From the NCBI RefSeq assembly GCF_001528745.1, contig NZ_BCNS01000100.1, forward strand, positions 1 to 64,000: a DNA stretch of 64,000 bases, written 5' to 3'. Position numbers and translations under genes: made by a program. The notes beneath the pieces are model-generated. The model made no database searches, was not told where the DNA came from, and saw nothing but the letters and a program-made list of their open reading frames with translations. Source of the DNA: Marinobacterium profundum. Its GTDB lineage: Bacteria > Pseudomonadota > Gammaproteobacteria > Pseudomonadales > Balneatricaceae. Of the stretch, positions 10,772 to 20,224 are shown piece by piece (within the stretch, counting starts at the first letter, position 1; each line of letters starts with the position of its first letter).

Positions 10772-11308
10772 TTAAACCTGTTCCTGTGCGTGACGCATCA
10801 GCATGTCGACGAAATTGCACGGCCTATGCCGCTTGTCGAGCTGCTCGGCAATAATGCGATCCCAGCCGGTACGACAGGCACCGGTAGACCCCGGCAGGCA
10901 GAAAATCACCGTACCATTGGCCAGGCCTGCCACTGCGCGGGACTGAATGGTCGAAGTACCAATTTCCTCAAATGACAGGCTGCGAAACAGCTCGCCAAAG
11001 CCTTCAATCTGCTTGTCGAACAGTGGCTGCAGTGCCTCGGGCGTAGAGTCGCGATGGGAAAAGCCGGTACCGCCGGTGCTCAGCACTACATGGATACCGG
11101 GGTCGGCAATCCAGGCGGAGACTTGGGCTCGCAGCTGATAGACATCATCCTTGACGATGGTGCGCGCCTGCAGCTTATGCCCCACAGCCTCCAGCCGATC
11201 CACCAGCGTTTGCCCCGAAGTATCCGTTTCCAGCGTGCGGGTATCGGATACGGTCAGAACGGCAATGTTAAGTGCAACAAAATCTGCGTCGTCGCTGCAA
11301 CGTCCCAT
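10772..11308 (-). CDS. moaB: Molybdenum cofactor biosynthesis protein B
   Basis: MogA/MoaB-family protein implicated in molybdopterin adenylylation. The 178-residue product contains the MoCF signatures [28 protein letters not shown] and [15 protein letters not shown]. It is the first gene of the minus-strand moaB-moeA-acyltransferase-moaC-moaD-plsC run. Upstream is about 190 bp of non-coding DNA before a divergent SirB-like gene, which should hold the promoter, though none was clear by eye. No molybdate riboswitch-like structure was recognised. Confidence 0.92.
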   Translation of the reverse strand: MGRCSDDADFVALNIAVLTVSDTRTLETDTSGQTLVDRLEAVGHKLQARTIVKDDVYQLRAQVSAWIADPGIHVVLSTGGTGFSHRDSTPEALQPLFDKQIEGFGELFRSLSFEEIGTSTIQSRAVAGLANGTVIFCLPGSTGACRTGWDRIIAEQLDKRHRPCNFVDMLMRHAQEQV

Positions 11309-11498
11309 AAAAATCTCCTGAAAATTGTTAAAACTGAATCTATGTCAACAGGCGCCCGGGCTGGCCACACAGGCCCTTGTACGCAACAATGACCCCCGCG
11401 CCAAGAAAACCCGTCCCTGCACTCCCAACACTCTGATGCGTATAGAAAATATTGATCGCATCAACCGAAAAAAACCACAAGGAAAGAGCCTTACTGCC

Positions 11499-11876
11499 AT
11501 GTACATGACACTGAAACACCTGCACCTGGCTGCAGTGACCCTGAGCATTTCGCTATTTCTGCTGCGTGGCTACTGGATGCTGATCGGTTCAGGCTGGCGG
11601 AACAGCCGCCTTATGCGCGTCATACCACATCTGGTGGATACCGTTCTGCTACTCAGTGCCACAGGCCTGGCCCTTACGCTGCAGCAATATCCATTTGTGA
11701 ATGACTGGCTCAGCGCCAAACTCTTCGCTCTGGTGGCCTACATAATGCTCGGCATCATCGCCCTTAAGCGCGGCCGGAGCAAGACCAGCCGCACCCTGGC
11801 GTTTGGTGCAGCACTGGCCACCTTTGGCTATATCGCCTGGGTTGCGGTCACGCGGGATCCAACGCCTTGGCAATAA
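11499..11876 (+). CDS. SirB family inner-membrane protein
   Basis: A 125-residue protein with four predicted membrane segments (about residues 8-25, 42-62, 70-88, 102-120) matching the SirB2 family (invasion gene expression up-regulator SirB; molecular function unknown). The signatures are LKHLHL at the N-terminus and RLMRVIPHLVDTVLLLSA with a conserved His. I start at ATG 11499, 11 bp after AAGGAAAGAG; a longer frame upstream lacks coding character. It stands alone, divergent from moaB and convergent with the RmlD-like gene. Confidence 0.75.
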   Translation: MYMTLKHLHLAAVTLSISLFLLRGYWMLIGSGWRNSRLMRVIPHLVDTVLLLSATGLALTLQQYPFVNDWLSAKLFALVAYIMLGIIALKRGRSKTSRTLAFGAALATFGYIAWVAVTRDPTPWQ

Positions 11877-11901
11877 TACCAAGCAGCTTCCAGCATTTGG
11901 A

Positions 11902-12813
11902 TCAGAAACGTTCGTAGAGCTGGCGCACCAGAGAAACCAGCTCACCGCGCCAGGGACGCTGGCGAATGCCGAAGGTACTGAGAAGTTTGGTGCATTTGAG
12001 CACCGAGCTGGCGGGACGCTCAGCCTCGGTGGGGAAGTTTTTGCTGGCAACCGGCGTCAGCCGCTCCACCTTGAGCGCTTCGTACTGACTCGCCGTGGCA
12101 ATGATGGCTTCACTGAAAGCATAGCGGGTGGTAATTTCGGCGCCGCAGTAATGGTAAGTGCCCCAGGCATCGGCACCGCATGTGAGCTGTTTGACGATCG
12201 CCAGCACCACACGGGCAACATCGGTCGCCGCTGTCGGGCAGCCACGGCGATCATCCACCGAAACCAGCTCGACCTCAGTGCGCGCCTGCTCCAGAGTACG
12301 AATCAGGAAGTTGTGTCCGCTACCACTGAAGACCCAGCTCACGCGCAGAATGATATGCCGCGCATGGGCTTGGCGCAGTAACTCCTCCCCCTGCCATTTG
12401 CTGTCGCCGTAGACACCCAGCGGGCGTACTGCATCGTTTTCACGGTATCCGCTGGCATAGTGACCATCAAACACATAGTCCGTGGAAAGGTGTATGAGGG
12501 GAATATCCAGCTCGGCGCAGGCGCTTGCCAACTGCTGCAGCGCCTCAGCGTTGACGCGCATGCAGTACTCGCGCTGCTTTTGCGCAGCGTCGGCCCGGTT
12601 AAAGGCGGCACAGTTGATAACATAGTCAGGCCGGTGCTGTTCAAGCTGCTGACGAATCTTTGCGGTATCCGTGATATCCAACTGCCTGCGTGTCAGGCCA
12701 ATCACATCAAAAAAGACATCCGCGCCCGCCTGGCCAACCAGCTCGCGCCCGACCTGCCCATTAGCTCCCGTTATCAGAATACGTGCCGGCCGATTGAAGT
12801 AATCACTGGCCAT
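11902..12813 (-). CDS. RmlD-like NAD-dependent sugar-nucleotide reductase
   Basis: Extended short-chain dehydrogenase of the dTDP-4-dehydrorhamnose reductase (RmlD) family, 303 residues. The Rossmann motif GANGQVGREL is near residue 17, STDYVFDGHY near 108, and the catalytic YGDSK (YxxxK) near 134. RmlD reduces dTDP-4-keto-rhamnose with NAD(P)H. However, no rmlA, rmlB or rmlC is nearby, so the substrate here is uncertain and I give no symbol. It is a single gene, convergent with the SirB-like gene and divergent from xdhA. Confidence 0.8.
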   Translation of the reverse strand: MASDYFNRPARILITGANGQVGRELVGQAGADVFFDVIGLTRRQLDITDTAKIRQQLEQHRPDYVINCAAFNRADAAQKQREYCMRVNAEALQQLASACAELDIPLIHLSTDYVFDGHYASGYRENDAVRPLGVYGDSKWQGEELLRQAHARHIILRVSWVFSGSGHNFLIRTLEQARTEVELVSVDDRRGCPTAATDVARVVLAIVKQLTCGADAWGTYHYCGAEITTRYAFSEAIIATASQYEALKVERLTPVASKNFPTEAERPASSVLKCTKLLSTFGIRQRPWRGELVSLVRQLYERF

Positions 12814-13081
12814 AATGCGATGTACAAACCTCCACTGGGAGCAGGAAATTCAGAAATATGCGAATGCGATGAACGAATTTCACCTTACCACAGAACCCTG
12901 CCGGACAATACAGCCACAGCGCTGTACTTTAATGCCTTAATTCAAGCACCGGCCAGGCACGCTGAAAGGGCCACAACCCAGACGGCAGAACAGCTTCCGG
13001 CAATTAAAGAGCCACTCCCAGTCCCCGGATGCTGCATTGCAGCTAAGCTTGAGATGACCGTTCAACGCATGTCATTATTTT

Positions 13082-13097
13082 CTGACTCTTGAGTCAG
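13082..13097. promoter_or_regulatory. Palindromic operator 1 before xdhA
   Basis: CTGACTCTTGAGTCAG is a perfect inverted repeat of 7 bp around TT. It fits the YTGAC-N6-GTCAR layout of the E. coli RutR site (TTGACCAnnTGGTCAA). Its centre is 22 bp from that of the next site, about two helical turns. Likely bound by the RutR-like TetR protein encoded at 31031-31654 (inference). Confidence 0.65.
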
Positions 13098-13103
13098 TTT
13101 TTG

Positions 13104-13119
13104 TTGACTTCAAAGTCAG
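13104..13119. promoter_or_regulatory. Palindromic operator 2 before xdhA
   Basis: TTGACTTCAAAGTCAG, inverted repeat TGACTT/AAGTCA with the same YTGAC-N6-GTCAG geometry as operator 1. A further half-site AAAGTCAG follows at 13129-13136. It lies 58 bp before the xdhA start, a good place to block transcription. Confidence 0.65.
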
Positions 13120-13176
13120 CTTTAATCTAAAGTCAGTTCATCGGCTAATAATTAAACAAACAGCAGGAGGTTTGCC

Positions 13177-14616
13177 TTGATCAGGTTCTTACTCAACCAG
13201 GAACTGCGGACAGAGAGCGATCTCGATCCGAACGTCACGGTCCTCAACTATCTGCGGGAAAATCTCGGCAAGACCGGCACCAAGGAAGGCTGCGCTTCGG
13301 GTGACTGCGGCGCCTGCACCGTCGTCGTCGGCGAGCTGGTGAACGACCGCATTCGCTACCGCACCCTCAATTCCTGCCTGACCTTCGTTGCCGCGCTCGA
13401 TGGCAAGCAGCTGATCACCGTCGAAGGCCTCAAACACCAGGGACAGATGCACAGCGTGCAGCAGGCCATGGTCGACTGCCACGGTTCGCAGTGTGGCTTC
13501 TGTACCCCGGGCTTTGTCATGTCACTGTTTGCGCTGCAGAAAAACAGCCCACAGGCCGACAAGAGCGCAGCCGAAGAAGCCCTGGCCGGCAATCTCTGCC
13601 GTTGCACCGGCTACCGCCCGATTCTGGACGCCGCCGCCAGCAGCTGCACCGCAGCCCCCCAGGATCAGTTTGATCAGCAACACGAGCAGACTCTGACTCG
13701 GCTGCGCGCCATTCAGCCAGACACCACCAGCACGCTGAACAGTGCCGGCCGGCAGAGCTTTGCACCACTCACAGTGGCGGATCTGGCCCAGCTGTATCAG
13801 GACAACCCCCAGGCCCGCCTGCTGGCCGGCGGCACCGACCTGGCACTGGAAGTCACTCAGATGCACCGCACCTTGCCGGTCATGATCTATGTCGGCAATG
13901 TGGCCGAGCTGAAACAGGTTGAGACGTTCGATGATCGCATCGAGATCGGCGCCGCCGTGCCCCTGACCGATTGCTACGACGTTCTGACCCACGAATATCC
14001 GGATTTCGGTGCCATGCTGCATCGTTTCGCATCACTGCAAATCCGCAACCAGGGTACCCTTGGCGGGAATATCGGTAATGCCTCACCGATCGGCGATTCG
14101 CCACCCGCCCTTCTTACACTAGACGCGCAGATCGTTCTGCGTCAGGGCAGCAGCACCCGCACCATTGCGCTGGCCGACTACTTTGTGGACTACCGCGTCA
14201 CCGTACGCCAGGAAGCGGAATTCATCGAGAAGATCATTGTGCCGCGGGCGCAGGGCCGTGACAGCTTTAGGGTCTACAAAATCTCCAAGCGTCTGGATGA
14301 TGATATCTCCGCTGTGTGCGGCGCCTTCGACCTGCGCATAAAGGACGGCCAGATCAGTGACGCCCGCATCGCCTTCGGCGGCATGGCCGCCATTCCAAAA
14401 CGCGCCAGCCGCTGCGAACAGGCGCTGATCGGCAAGCCCTGGAATCAGGCCACCATTGAAGCGGCCGCCAAGGCCCTGGGGGAAGATTTCACCCCCCTCA
14501 GCGATTTTCGCGCCAGCAAGGAGTACCGCGTGCTCACCGCCGCCAACCTGTTGCGCAAATACTTCGTTGAACTCAGCACACCGGAACTGGCTACACGGGT
14601 GACCGATTATGTCTAA
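13177..14616 (+). CDS. xdhA: Xanthine dehydrogenase small subunit
   Basis: FeS/FAD subunit of the molybdenum hydroxylase oxidising hypoxanthine and xanthine to urate. The 479-residue protein has a plant-type 2Fe-2S domain with Cys39, Cys44, Cys47 and Cys67, a second 2Fe-2S domain with Cys106, Cys109, Cys141 and Cys143 (SQCGFCTPG, NLCRCTGYRP), an FAD-binding domain from about 185 (LLAGGTDLALE, GGNIGNASPIGD) and a CO-dehydrogenase-type C-terminal domain. Length fits bacterial XdhA. The TTG start has an ideal GCAGGAGG 6 bp upstream. The stop overlaps xdhB by 8 bp. Two palindromes in the promoter point to repression. Confidence 0.96.
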   Translation: MIRFLLNQELRTESDLDPNVTVLNYLRENLGKTGTKEGCASGDCGACTVVVGELVNDRIRYRTLNSCLTFVAALDGKQLITVEGLKHQGQMHSVQQAMVDCHGSQCGFCTPGFVMSLFALQKNSPQADKSAAEEALAGNLCRCTGYRPILDAAASSCTAAPQDQFDQQHEQTLTRLRAIQPDTTSTLNSAGRQSFAPLTVADLAQLYQDNPQARLLAGGTDLALEVTQMHRTLPVMIYVGNVAELKQVETFDDRIEIGAAVPLTDCYDVLTHEYPDFGAMLHRFASLQIRNQGTLGGNIGNASPIGDSPPALLTLDAQIVLRQGSSTRTIALADYFVDYRVTVRQEAEFIEKIIVPRAQGRDSFRVYKISKRLDDDISAVCGAFDLRIKDGQISDARIAFGGMAAIPKRASRCEQALIGKPWNQATIEAAAKALGEDFTPLSDFRASKEYRVLTAANLLRKYFVELSTPELATRVTDYV

Positions 14617-16993
14617 CCACAACAAGATCAGCAGAACTCAGGACGAAATGATGGCGCTGGTGCGCCAGGACCTGCAAACAGGCGTTGGCCGCAAGATTCC
14701 CCATGAAAGCGCAGCCAAGCACGTCAGCGGCGAAGCGGTCTATATCGATGACCGGCTGGAGTTCCCCAACCAGCTGCACATCTATGCCCGCCTCAGTGAC
14801 AGGCCCCATGCCCGCATCCTCAGCATCGATACCAGCCCCTGCTACCAGATGCCGGGCGTACGCATCGCCATTACCAGCAAGGACGTACCGGGTCAGCTCG
14901 ATATCGGAGCCGTGGCGCCGGGTGATCCGCTGCTGGCCGATGGCAAGGTGGAATATGTCGGCCAACCGGTCATCGCCGTTGCCGCCGACAGCCTGGAGAA
15001 TGCCCGTCGCGCCGCCATGGCCGCGGTCATCGAATACGAAGACCTCGAAGCCGTGCTAAGCGTGGAAGATGCGCTGAAGAAGAAACATTTCGTGCTCGAC
15101 AGCCACCAGCACAAGCGCGGCGACTCCGCCCGCGCCCTGGCTGCCGCACCCCACCGTCTGCAGGGCAAACTGCATATAGGTGGTCAGGAACATTTCTACC
15201 TCGAAACCCAGATCTCGTCGGTCATTCCCACCGAAGACGACGGCATGATCGTCTACACCTCCAGCCAGAACCCCACCGAGGTGCAGAAACTGGTCGCCGA
15301 GGTGCTCGACGTACCCATGCACAAAATCGTCATCGACATGCGTCGCATGGGCGGTGGTTTTGGCGGCAAGGAAACCCAGGCCGCAGGCCCTGCCTGCCTC
15401 TGCGCCGTGGTCGCACGCCTCACCGGCCAGCCCACCAAGATGCGTCTGCCCCGAGTCGACGACATGCTGATGACCGGCAAGCGCCATCCGTTCTATGTCG
15501 AGTACGATGTCGGTTATGACGACAAGGGCCGGCTGCACGGCATCGATCTGGTGCTGGCGGGCAACTGCGGCTATTCACCAGACCTGTCGGGTTCCATCGT
15601 CGACCGCGCCATGTTCCATTCCGACAATGCCTATTACCTGGGCGATGCCACGGTCACCGGTCACCGCTGCAAGACCAACACCGCCTCCAATACCGCCTAT
15701 CGCGGTTTCGGTGGCCCCCAGGGCATGGTGGCCATCGAATACATCATGGATGATATCGCCCGTACCCTGGGCAAGGATCCACTGGAAGTGCGCAAGCACA
15801 ACTATTACGGCAAGACCGAGCGTAATGTGACGCACTACTACCAGACCGTCGAAGACAACATGCTCGACGAGATGACCGCTGAACTCGAAGCCAGCAGTGA
15901 ATACCAGCAGCGCCGTGAAGCCATTACCGCTTTCAATGCTGGCAGCACGATCCTGAAAAAGGGCATCGCCCTGACACCGGTGAAGTTTGGTATTTCCTTT
16001 ACCGCGACCTTCCTTAATCAGGCCGGCGCTCTGGTGCATGTCTATACCGATGGCAGTATCCACCTCAACCACGGCGGCACCGAGATGGGCCAGGGCTTGA
16101 ACACCAAGGTTGCGCAGATCGTGGCCGAGGAATTTCAGGTTGAAGTCGAGCGCATCCAGATCACCGCGACCAATACCGACAAGGTGCCGAACACCTCGCC
16201 CACGGCGGCCTCCAGCGGCACCGATCTTAACGGCAAGGCGGCGCAGAACGCCGCCCGCACCATTCGCGGCCGCCTGGTAAGCTTTGCCGCCGCACACTTC
16301 CAGGTGTCCGAGGAAGATATCGAGTTTCGCAACAGCCATGTGCGCATCCGCGACAAGGCGATGCCGTTCGACGAACTGATTCAGCTGGCCTATTTCAACC
16401 AGATTTCGCTGTCCAGCACCGGTTTTTACCGCACGCCCAAAATCTACTACGACCGCGACAAGGCCGCCGGCCGGCCCTTCTACTACTACGCCTATGGCGC
16501 GGCCTGTTCCGAAGTGCTGCTCGATACCCTCACCGGCGAGTACCGCATGCTGCGCACCGATATCCTGCATGACGTCGGCGCCTCGCTAAACCCGGCCATC
16601 GACATCGGTCAGGTTGAAGGCGGCTTCATACAGGGTATGGGCTGGCTCACCATGGAAGAGCTCGACTGGAATGCCCAGGGCAAGCTGACCACCAACAGTC
16701 CTGCGAGCTACAAGATCCCGGCGGTGGCCGATATGCCGCTTGATCTGCGCGTGCGCCTGGTGGAAAACCGCAAGAACCCCGAAGACACTGTGTTCCACTC
16801 CAAGGCCGTGGGCGAACCGCCCTTCATGCTCGGCATCTCTGTGTGGTGTGCGCTCAAGGATGCCATCGCCAGCGTGGCGGATTATCGCATCAGCCCGCAC
16901 GTCGATGCTCCGGCCACCCCCGAGCGCGTGCTCTGGGGCGTCGAACAGATGAAAGCCGCCATGGCCCAGACCCAGGTAACGGAAAACATTTAA
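14609..16993 (+). CDS. xdhB: Xanthine dehydrogenase molybdopterin-binding subunit
   Basis: Large subunit carrying Moco and the hydroxylation site. The 794-residue protein has the aldehyde oxidase/xanthine dehydrogenase hammerhead domain (about 35-145), then the Moco-binding domains with GGGFGGKETQ, NTAYRGFGGPQG (Arg of the substrate pocket), GTEMGQGLNTK and, near the C-terminus, KAVGEPPFMLG with the catalytic Glu. Length is typical for bacterial XdhB. It overlaps xdhA, so the two are translationally coupled. It depends on XdhC and on Moco from the adjacent moa/moe genes. Confidence 0.96.
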   Translation: MSNHNKISRTQDEMMALVRQDLQTGVGRKIPHESAAKHVSGEAVYIDDRLEFPNQLHIYARLSDRPHARILSIDTSPCYQMPGVRIAITSKDVPGQLDIGAVAPGDPLLADGKVEYVGQPVIAVAADSLENARRAAMAAVIEYEDLEAVLSVEDALKKKHFVLDSHQHKRGDSARALAAAPHRLQGKLHIGGQEHFYLETQISSVIPTEDDGMIVYTSSQNPTEVQKLVAEVLDVPMHKIVIDMRRMGGGFGGKETQAAGPACLCAVVARLTGQPTKMRLPRVDDMLMTGKRHPFYVEYDVGYDDKGRLHGIDLVLAGNCGYSPDLSGSIVDRAMFHSDNAYYLGDATVTGHRCKTNTASNTAYRGFGGPQGMVAIEYIMDDIARTLGKDPLEVRKHNYYGKTERNVTHYYQTVEDNMLDEMTAELEASSEYQQRREAITAFNAGSTILKKGIALTPVKFGISFTATFLNQAGALVHVYTDGSIHLNHGGTEMGQGLNTKVAQIVAEEFQVEVERIQITATNTDKVPNTSPTAASSGTDLNGKAAQNAARTIRGRLVSFAAAHFQVSEEDIEFRNSHVRIRDKAMPFDELIQLAYFNQISLSSTGFYRTPKIYYDRDKAAGRPFYYYAYGAACSEVLLDTLTGEYRMLRTDILHDVGASLNPAIDIGQVEGGFIQGMGWLTMEELDWNAQGKLTTNSPASYKIPAVADMPLDLRVRLVENRKNPEDTVFHSKAVGEPPFMLGISVWCALKDAIASVADYRISPHVDAPATPERVLWGVEQMKAAMAQTQVTENI

Positions 16994-17057
16994 CGATCCG
17001 GCCGCGCTCGCCGCGGCCTGCAGGTCGGCCGTTTACGGTATTGCAAGAGGACAGACT

Positions 17058-17891
17058 ATGAACCGGGTTGACTGGATCAGCGCACTGAACAAGCTGCGGG
17101 ACAGAGGCGAATCCTGCGTGCTGGTCACCATACTGGACGAGCGCGGCTCCACGCCGCGCAACAACGGCACCAAGATGGTGGTCACGGCACAGAAAAGCTA
17201 CGAGACCATTGGTGGCGGTCACCTGGAGCACAAGGCCATGCAGATCGCCCGCCAGATGCTCAGCGATGGTGATACCGAGGTACGGCTGGAGAAGTTTTCC
17301 CTGGGCGCCAGCCTCGGTCAGTGCTGCGGCGGCGCCACCTCGCTACTGTTCGAACCTGTACTGCAGTCCGGCGTTCAGATCGCTCTCTTCGGCGCCGGCC
17401 ATGTTGCCCGGGCGCTGGTGAATCTGCTGGCGACGCTGCCCTGCCGGGTGCGCTGGATAGACTCGCGCGACAACGAGTTCCCGGCGCAGATTCCGGATAA
17501 CGTCGAGAAAGTCGTCAGCGAGTTTCCCACCGACGAGGTGGACGACCTGCCCGCCCACAGTTACTGCATAGTGCTGACCCACAACCACCAGCTGGATCTG
17601 GAACTGAGCGAGCGCATCCTCAAGCGCGGTGACTTCGACTATTTCGGCCTGATCGGCTCGCGCACCAAGCGCAAGCGCTTTGAGCACCGCTTGCGCGCCA
17701 AGGGCATGGACGATGCCCTGCTGGCCCGCATGATCTGCCCCATGGGCACCCCGGAAGTCAAAGGCAAGCTGCCGGCGGAAATCGCCATCGCCATCGCCGG
17801 CGAAGTGATTGCGCACTACAACGCCGACTTCGGGGCCCAGAAAAAACGCACCAAAGAGCCTCAGGCTCTGAGCATTTGCCGGCCCGCCTGA
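17058..17891 (+). CDS. xdhC: Xanthine dehydrogenase accessory protein XdhC
   Basis: Binds and sulfurates the molybdenum cofactor and delivers it to XdhB. The 277-residue protein has the XdhC/CoxI domain (VLVTILDERGSTPRNNGTKM, GGGHLEHKA, QCCGGATS) followed by a Rossmann-like domain (LFGAGHVARAL) and the GLIGSRTKRKRF segment. It lies 64 bp after xdhB; the gap contains a GC-rich hairpin (17000-17018) but no T run, so read-through is likely. guaD follows. Confidence 0.94.
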   Translation: MNRVDWISALNKLRDRGESCVLVTILDERGSTPRNNGTKMVVTAQKSYETIGGGHLEHKAMQIARQMLSDGDTEVRLEKFSLGASLGQCCGGATSLLFEPVLQSGVQIALFGAGHVARALVNLLATLPCRVRWIDSRDNEFPAQIPDNVEKVVSEFPTDEVDDLPAHSYCIVLTHNHQLDLELSERILKRGDFDYFGLIGSRTKRKRFEHRLRAKGMDDALLARMICPMGTPEVKGKLPAEIAIAIAGEVIAHYNADFGAQKKRTKEPQALSICRPA

Positions 17892-17934
17892 GCCGGCCCA
17901 AACACCTTTTCAAGCTTCAAGAGTGACAGACTCC

Positions 17935-19242
17935 ATGACATCAGCACGCAAGGCTTACCGCGCATCCATCCTCCATAGCATCGCCGATCCGGCCGAGGTG
18001 GGTATTGAAGCGTCTTACGAATACTTTGAAGACGGCCTGCTGATCGTCAGCGATGGCCGCATAGAAGCCCTGGGCGAGGCAGAATCCCTGCTGGCCGAAC
18101 TGCCGGCGGGCACCGAGGTTACCGAATACGCCAACGGCCTGCTGATGCCCGGCTTTATCGACACCCATATTCACTACCCGCAAACCGGCATGATCGCCTC
18201 CTACGGCGAACAGCTGCTGGACTGGCTCAACAACTACACCTTCCCGGCCGAGCGCGAGTTTGAAAACCCGGAACACGCCGCCGAGGTCGCCGAGATCTTT
18301 ATTCGCGAACTGCTGCGCAACGGCACCACCAGCGCCCTGGTCTTTGGCACCGTGCACAAGGCCTCGGTCGATGCTCTCTTCAGTGCCGCTGAAAAGCGTA
18401 ACCTGCGCATGATTGGCGGCAAGGTACTGATGGATCGCAATGCCCCGGACTACCTGACCGATACCGCCGAATCCGGCTATCAGGACAGCCGTGAACTGAT
18501 CGAACGCTGGCACGGCAAGGGCCGACTGCACTATGCCGTCACGCCCCGTTTCGCCCCCACCTGTTCCGACGAACAGCTGGCCAGCGCCGGCCAGTTGCTG
18601 CAGGAGTACGAAGGTCTGTACATGCATACCCATCTGTCGGAAAACCGCGACGAGGTGGAATGGGTCAAGTCCCTGTTCCCGCAGTGCAGCAGCTATCTGG
18701 ATGTTTACGACCACTTCAACCTGCTGAGCGAGCGCTCCGTCTTTGCCCACGGCATTCACCTGTGTGATGACGAATGCAAACGTCTGGCTGAAACGGGCTC
18801 GGCCATCGCTTTTTGCCCGACCTCCAACCTGTTCCTGGGCAGCGGCCTGTTCAACCTGCCGAAAATGGAGCAGTACGGCGTTAACGTCGGCCTGGGCACC
18901 GATGTCGGCGCCGGCACCAGTTTCTCGATTCTGCAAACGCTGAACGAGGCCTACAAGGTCATGCAGCTGCAGGGCGCCAAGCTGAGCCCCTTCAAATCGC
19001 TCTACCTGGCAACCCTCGGCGGTGCCCGCGCCCTGCGCCTGGATGATCGCATTGGCAGCTTTTCCCCGGGCAACGAAGCCGACTTCGTACTGCTCGACTA
19101 CCACTGCACACCGCTGATGCAGTACCGCATGCAGCAGGCGCGCACGCTGGACGAACGCCTGTTCGTACTCATGACCCTGGGTGACGACCGTGCCGTGCGT
19201 GCGACCTTCGCCGCCGGCCAGTGCGTACACCAGCGCGACTGA
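17935..19242 (+). CDS. guaD: Guanine deaminase
   Basis: Amidohydrolase-superfamily enzyme converting guanine to xanthine, the substrate of XdhAB. Metal-binding HIH is in the GFIDTHIHYPQTG motif, HTHLSE lies near the middle and DVGAGTSFS near the C-terminus; all are GuaD signatures. I chose ATG 17935 (MTSARKAYRASILHS), which matches pseudomonad enzymes; an in-frame GTG at 17923 would add four residues. The product has 435 residues, as in the family. It is the fourth gene of the xdhABC-guaD operon. The xdhC-guaD gap is 43 bp. Confidence 0.95.
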   Translation: MTSARKAYRASILHSIADPAEVGIEASYEYFEDGLLIVSDGRIEALGEAESLLAELPAGTEVTEYANGLLMPGFIDTHIHYPQTGMIASYGEQLLDWLNNYTFPAEREFENPEHAAEVAEIFIRELLRNGTTSALVFGTVHKASVDALFSAAEKRNLRMIGGKVLMDRNAPDYLTDTAESGYQDSRELIERWHGKGRLHYAVTPRFAPTCSDEQLASAGQLLQEYEGLYMHTHLSENRDEVEWVKSLFPQCSSYLDVYDHFNLLSERSVFAHGIHLCDDECKRLAETGSAIAFCPTSNLFLGSGLFNLPKMEQYGVNVGLGTDVGAGTSFSILQTLNEAYKVMQLQGAKLSPFKSLYLATLGGARALRLDDRIGSFSPGNEADFVLLDYHCTPLMQYRMQQARTLDERLFVLMTLGDDRAVRATFAAGQCVHQRD

Positions 19243-19285
19243 TCAAAAGCCCTCGGAGGCCGCGACCATGATGATGGTACTCCCA

Positions 19286-19320
19286 CAAAAAAGCCCCCTG
19301 CCTTGCGGCGAGGGGGCTCT
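19286..19320 (-). terminator. Terminator of the gntR gene
   Basis: Stem AGCCCCCT / AGGGGGCT with an 11-nt loop. On the minus strand it is followed by TTTTTT, so it serves the gntR gene ending at 19343. It can also insulate the convergent guaD transcript. Confidence 0.85.
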
Positions 19321-19342
19321 GAACAGCAGCGTGACGGCGGCC

Positions 19343-20095
19343 TTATTTGGCGCCCTTGCTGCGATCCTTGATCAGGTGCGAGAACACCGCATGCAGATCA
19401 CCGGACGCGCCGTCATCCTGCAGGTTCAGCTTGTGATCAATATGATCCAGGTGGTGCATCATCAACTCTACCGCGCGGGTCTTGTCGCGCTGCTCAATGG
19501 CCTTGATCAGCTGATTATGCTCGTCGTAGGAGCAGTGCGAACGGTTACCGGTTTCGTAACGGGCAATGATCAGGGAGGTCTGGGAAACCAGGCTGCGCTG
19601 AAAGTTCAGCAAGGGCGCATTGTTGGCCATCAGCGCCAGCTGCAGGTGGAACTCGCCCGACAGGCGAATGCCGGAGCCTCGGTCGCCCTTGTCGAAACAG
19701 GCCTGCTCTTCCTTCACCAGCCGCTTCATGTTGGCGATCTGCTCGCTGGTGGCGTGCTCTACCGCCAACTCGGTAATGGCACGCTCAACGATGCGCCTGG
19801 CAAAGGAAATCTGCCGAGCCTCTTCCAGGCTCGGTTCGGCCACCACCGCGCCCCGATTGGGCCGCAGCAGCACCACCTGCTCGTGGGCCAGACGCGACAG
19901 CGCGCGACGAATAATGGTGCGGCTGACACCAAAGATCTCGCCCAGGGCTTCTTCGCTCAGCTTGGTACCTGGCGCCAGGCGCTGTTCCAGGATGGCATCA
20001 AAGATATGCGCATAGACCACATCATCCTGGGTGCCGCTACGCACCTCGCGCGGATTACCGCTCTGGCCGATGATCTGCTGCAATCGATCGTTCAT
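19343..20095 (-). CDS. GntR family transcriptional regulator (FadR/FCD type) of purine catabolism
   Basis: A 250-residue regulator with an N-terminal winged helix (about residues 25-90; KLSEEALGEIFGVSRTIIRRALSRL without pauses is the GntR helix region, positions 43-67) and a C-terminal FCD ligand domain with conserved His residues. It lies between guaD and a divergent purine permease, as purine-catabolic GntR regulators often do. FadR-type proteins bind TNGTN(0-3)ACNA palindromes. TTGTAYACAA, found five times upstream of purine genes here, fits exactly, so this protein is the best candidate for that operator (inference). The start is uncertain: ATG 20095 has no ribosome site, whereas a TTG at 20131 follows GGAGG. 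Ligand unknown; probably a pathway intermediate. Confidence 0.88.
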   Translation of the reverse strand: MNDRLQQIIGQSGNPREVRSGTQDDVVYAHIFDAILEQRLAPGTKLSEEALGEIFGVSRTIIRRALSRLAHEQVVLLRPNRGAVVAEPSLEEARQISFARRIVERAITELAVEHATSEQIANMKRLVKEEQACFDKGDRGSGIRLSGEFHLQLALMANNAPLLNFQRSLVSQTSLIIARYETGNRSHCSYDEHNQLIKAIEQRDKTRAVELMMHHLDHIDHKLNLQDDGASGDLHAVFSHLIKDRSKGAK

Positions 20096-20214
20096 AAGTT
20101 TGACCACGTTCTGCTGTCGGGCACCGCGCAACAGTCCTCCGAAGGAGAAGCATGGCTGCGAAGTACACAAAGAAATTGTTTAAGTGCCGTGAATAGTACA
20201 GAGGACGCCAACAA

Positions 20215-20224
20215 TTGTACACGC
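20215..20224. promoter_or_regulatory. Degenerate GntR-type operator near gntR
   Basis: TTGTACACGC matches TTGTAYACAA at 8 of 10 positions. It lies 120 bp upstream of the gntR ATG and could mediate autoregulation. Weak on its own; supported only by the better sites nearby. Confidence 0.35.

Larger units (their letters stand above)
12814..13176. other. Intergenic control region between the RmlD-like gene and xdhA
   Basis: 363 bp with no convincing gene. The right end (13082-13136) holds two perfect 16-bp palindromes and one half-site (listed separately), and GCAGGAGG lies 6 bp before the xdhA start as ribosome binding site. I see nothing definite in 12820-13080. Confidence 0.6.

Noticed and set aside
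12820-12830. GATGTACAAAC near the RmlD-like gene start as a GntR site
   Set aside because: It lacks palindromic symmetry and overlaps the beginning of an unrelated gene.
19286-19320. Terminator of the xdhABC-guaD operon
   Set aside because: The U tract is on the minus strand, so it belongs to the gntR transcript, though it may work for both.
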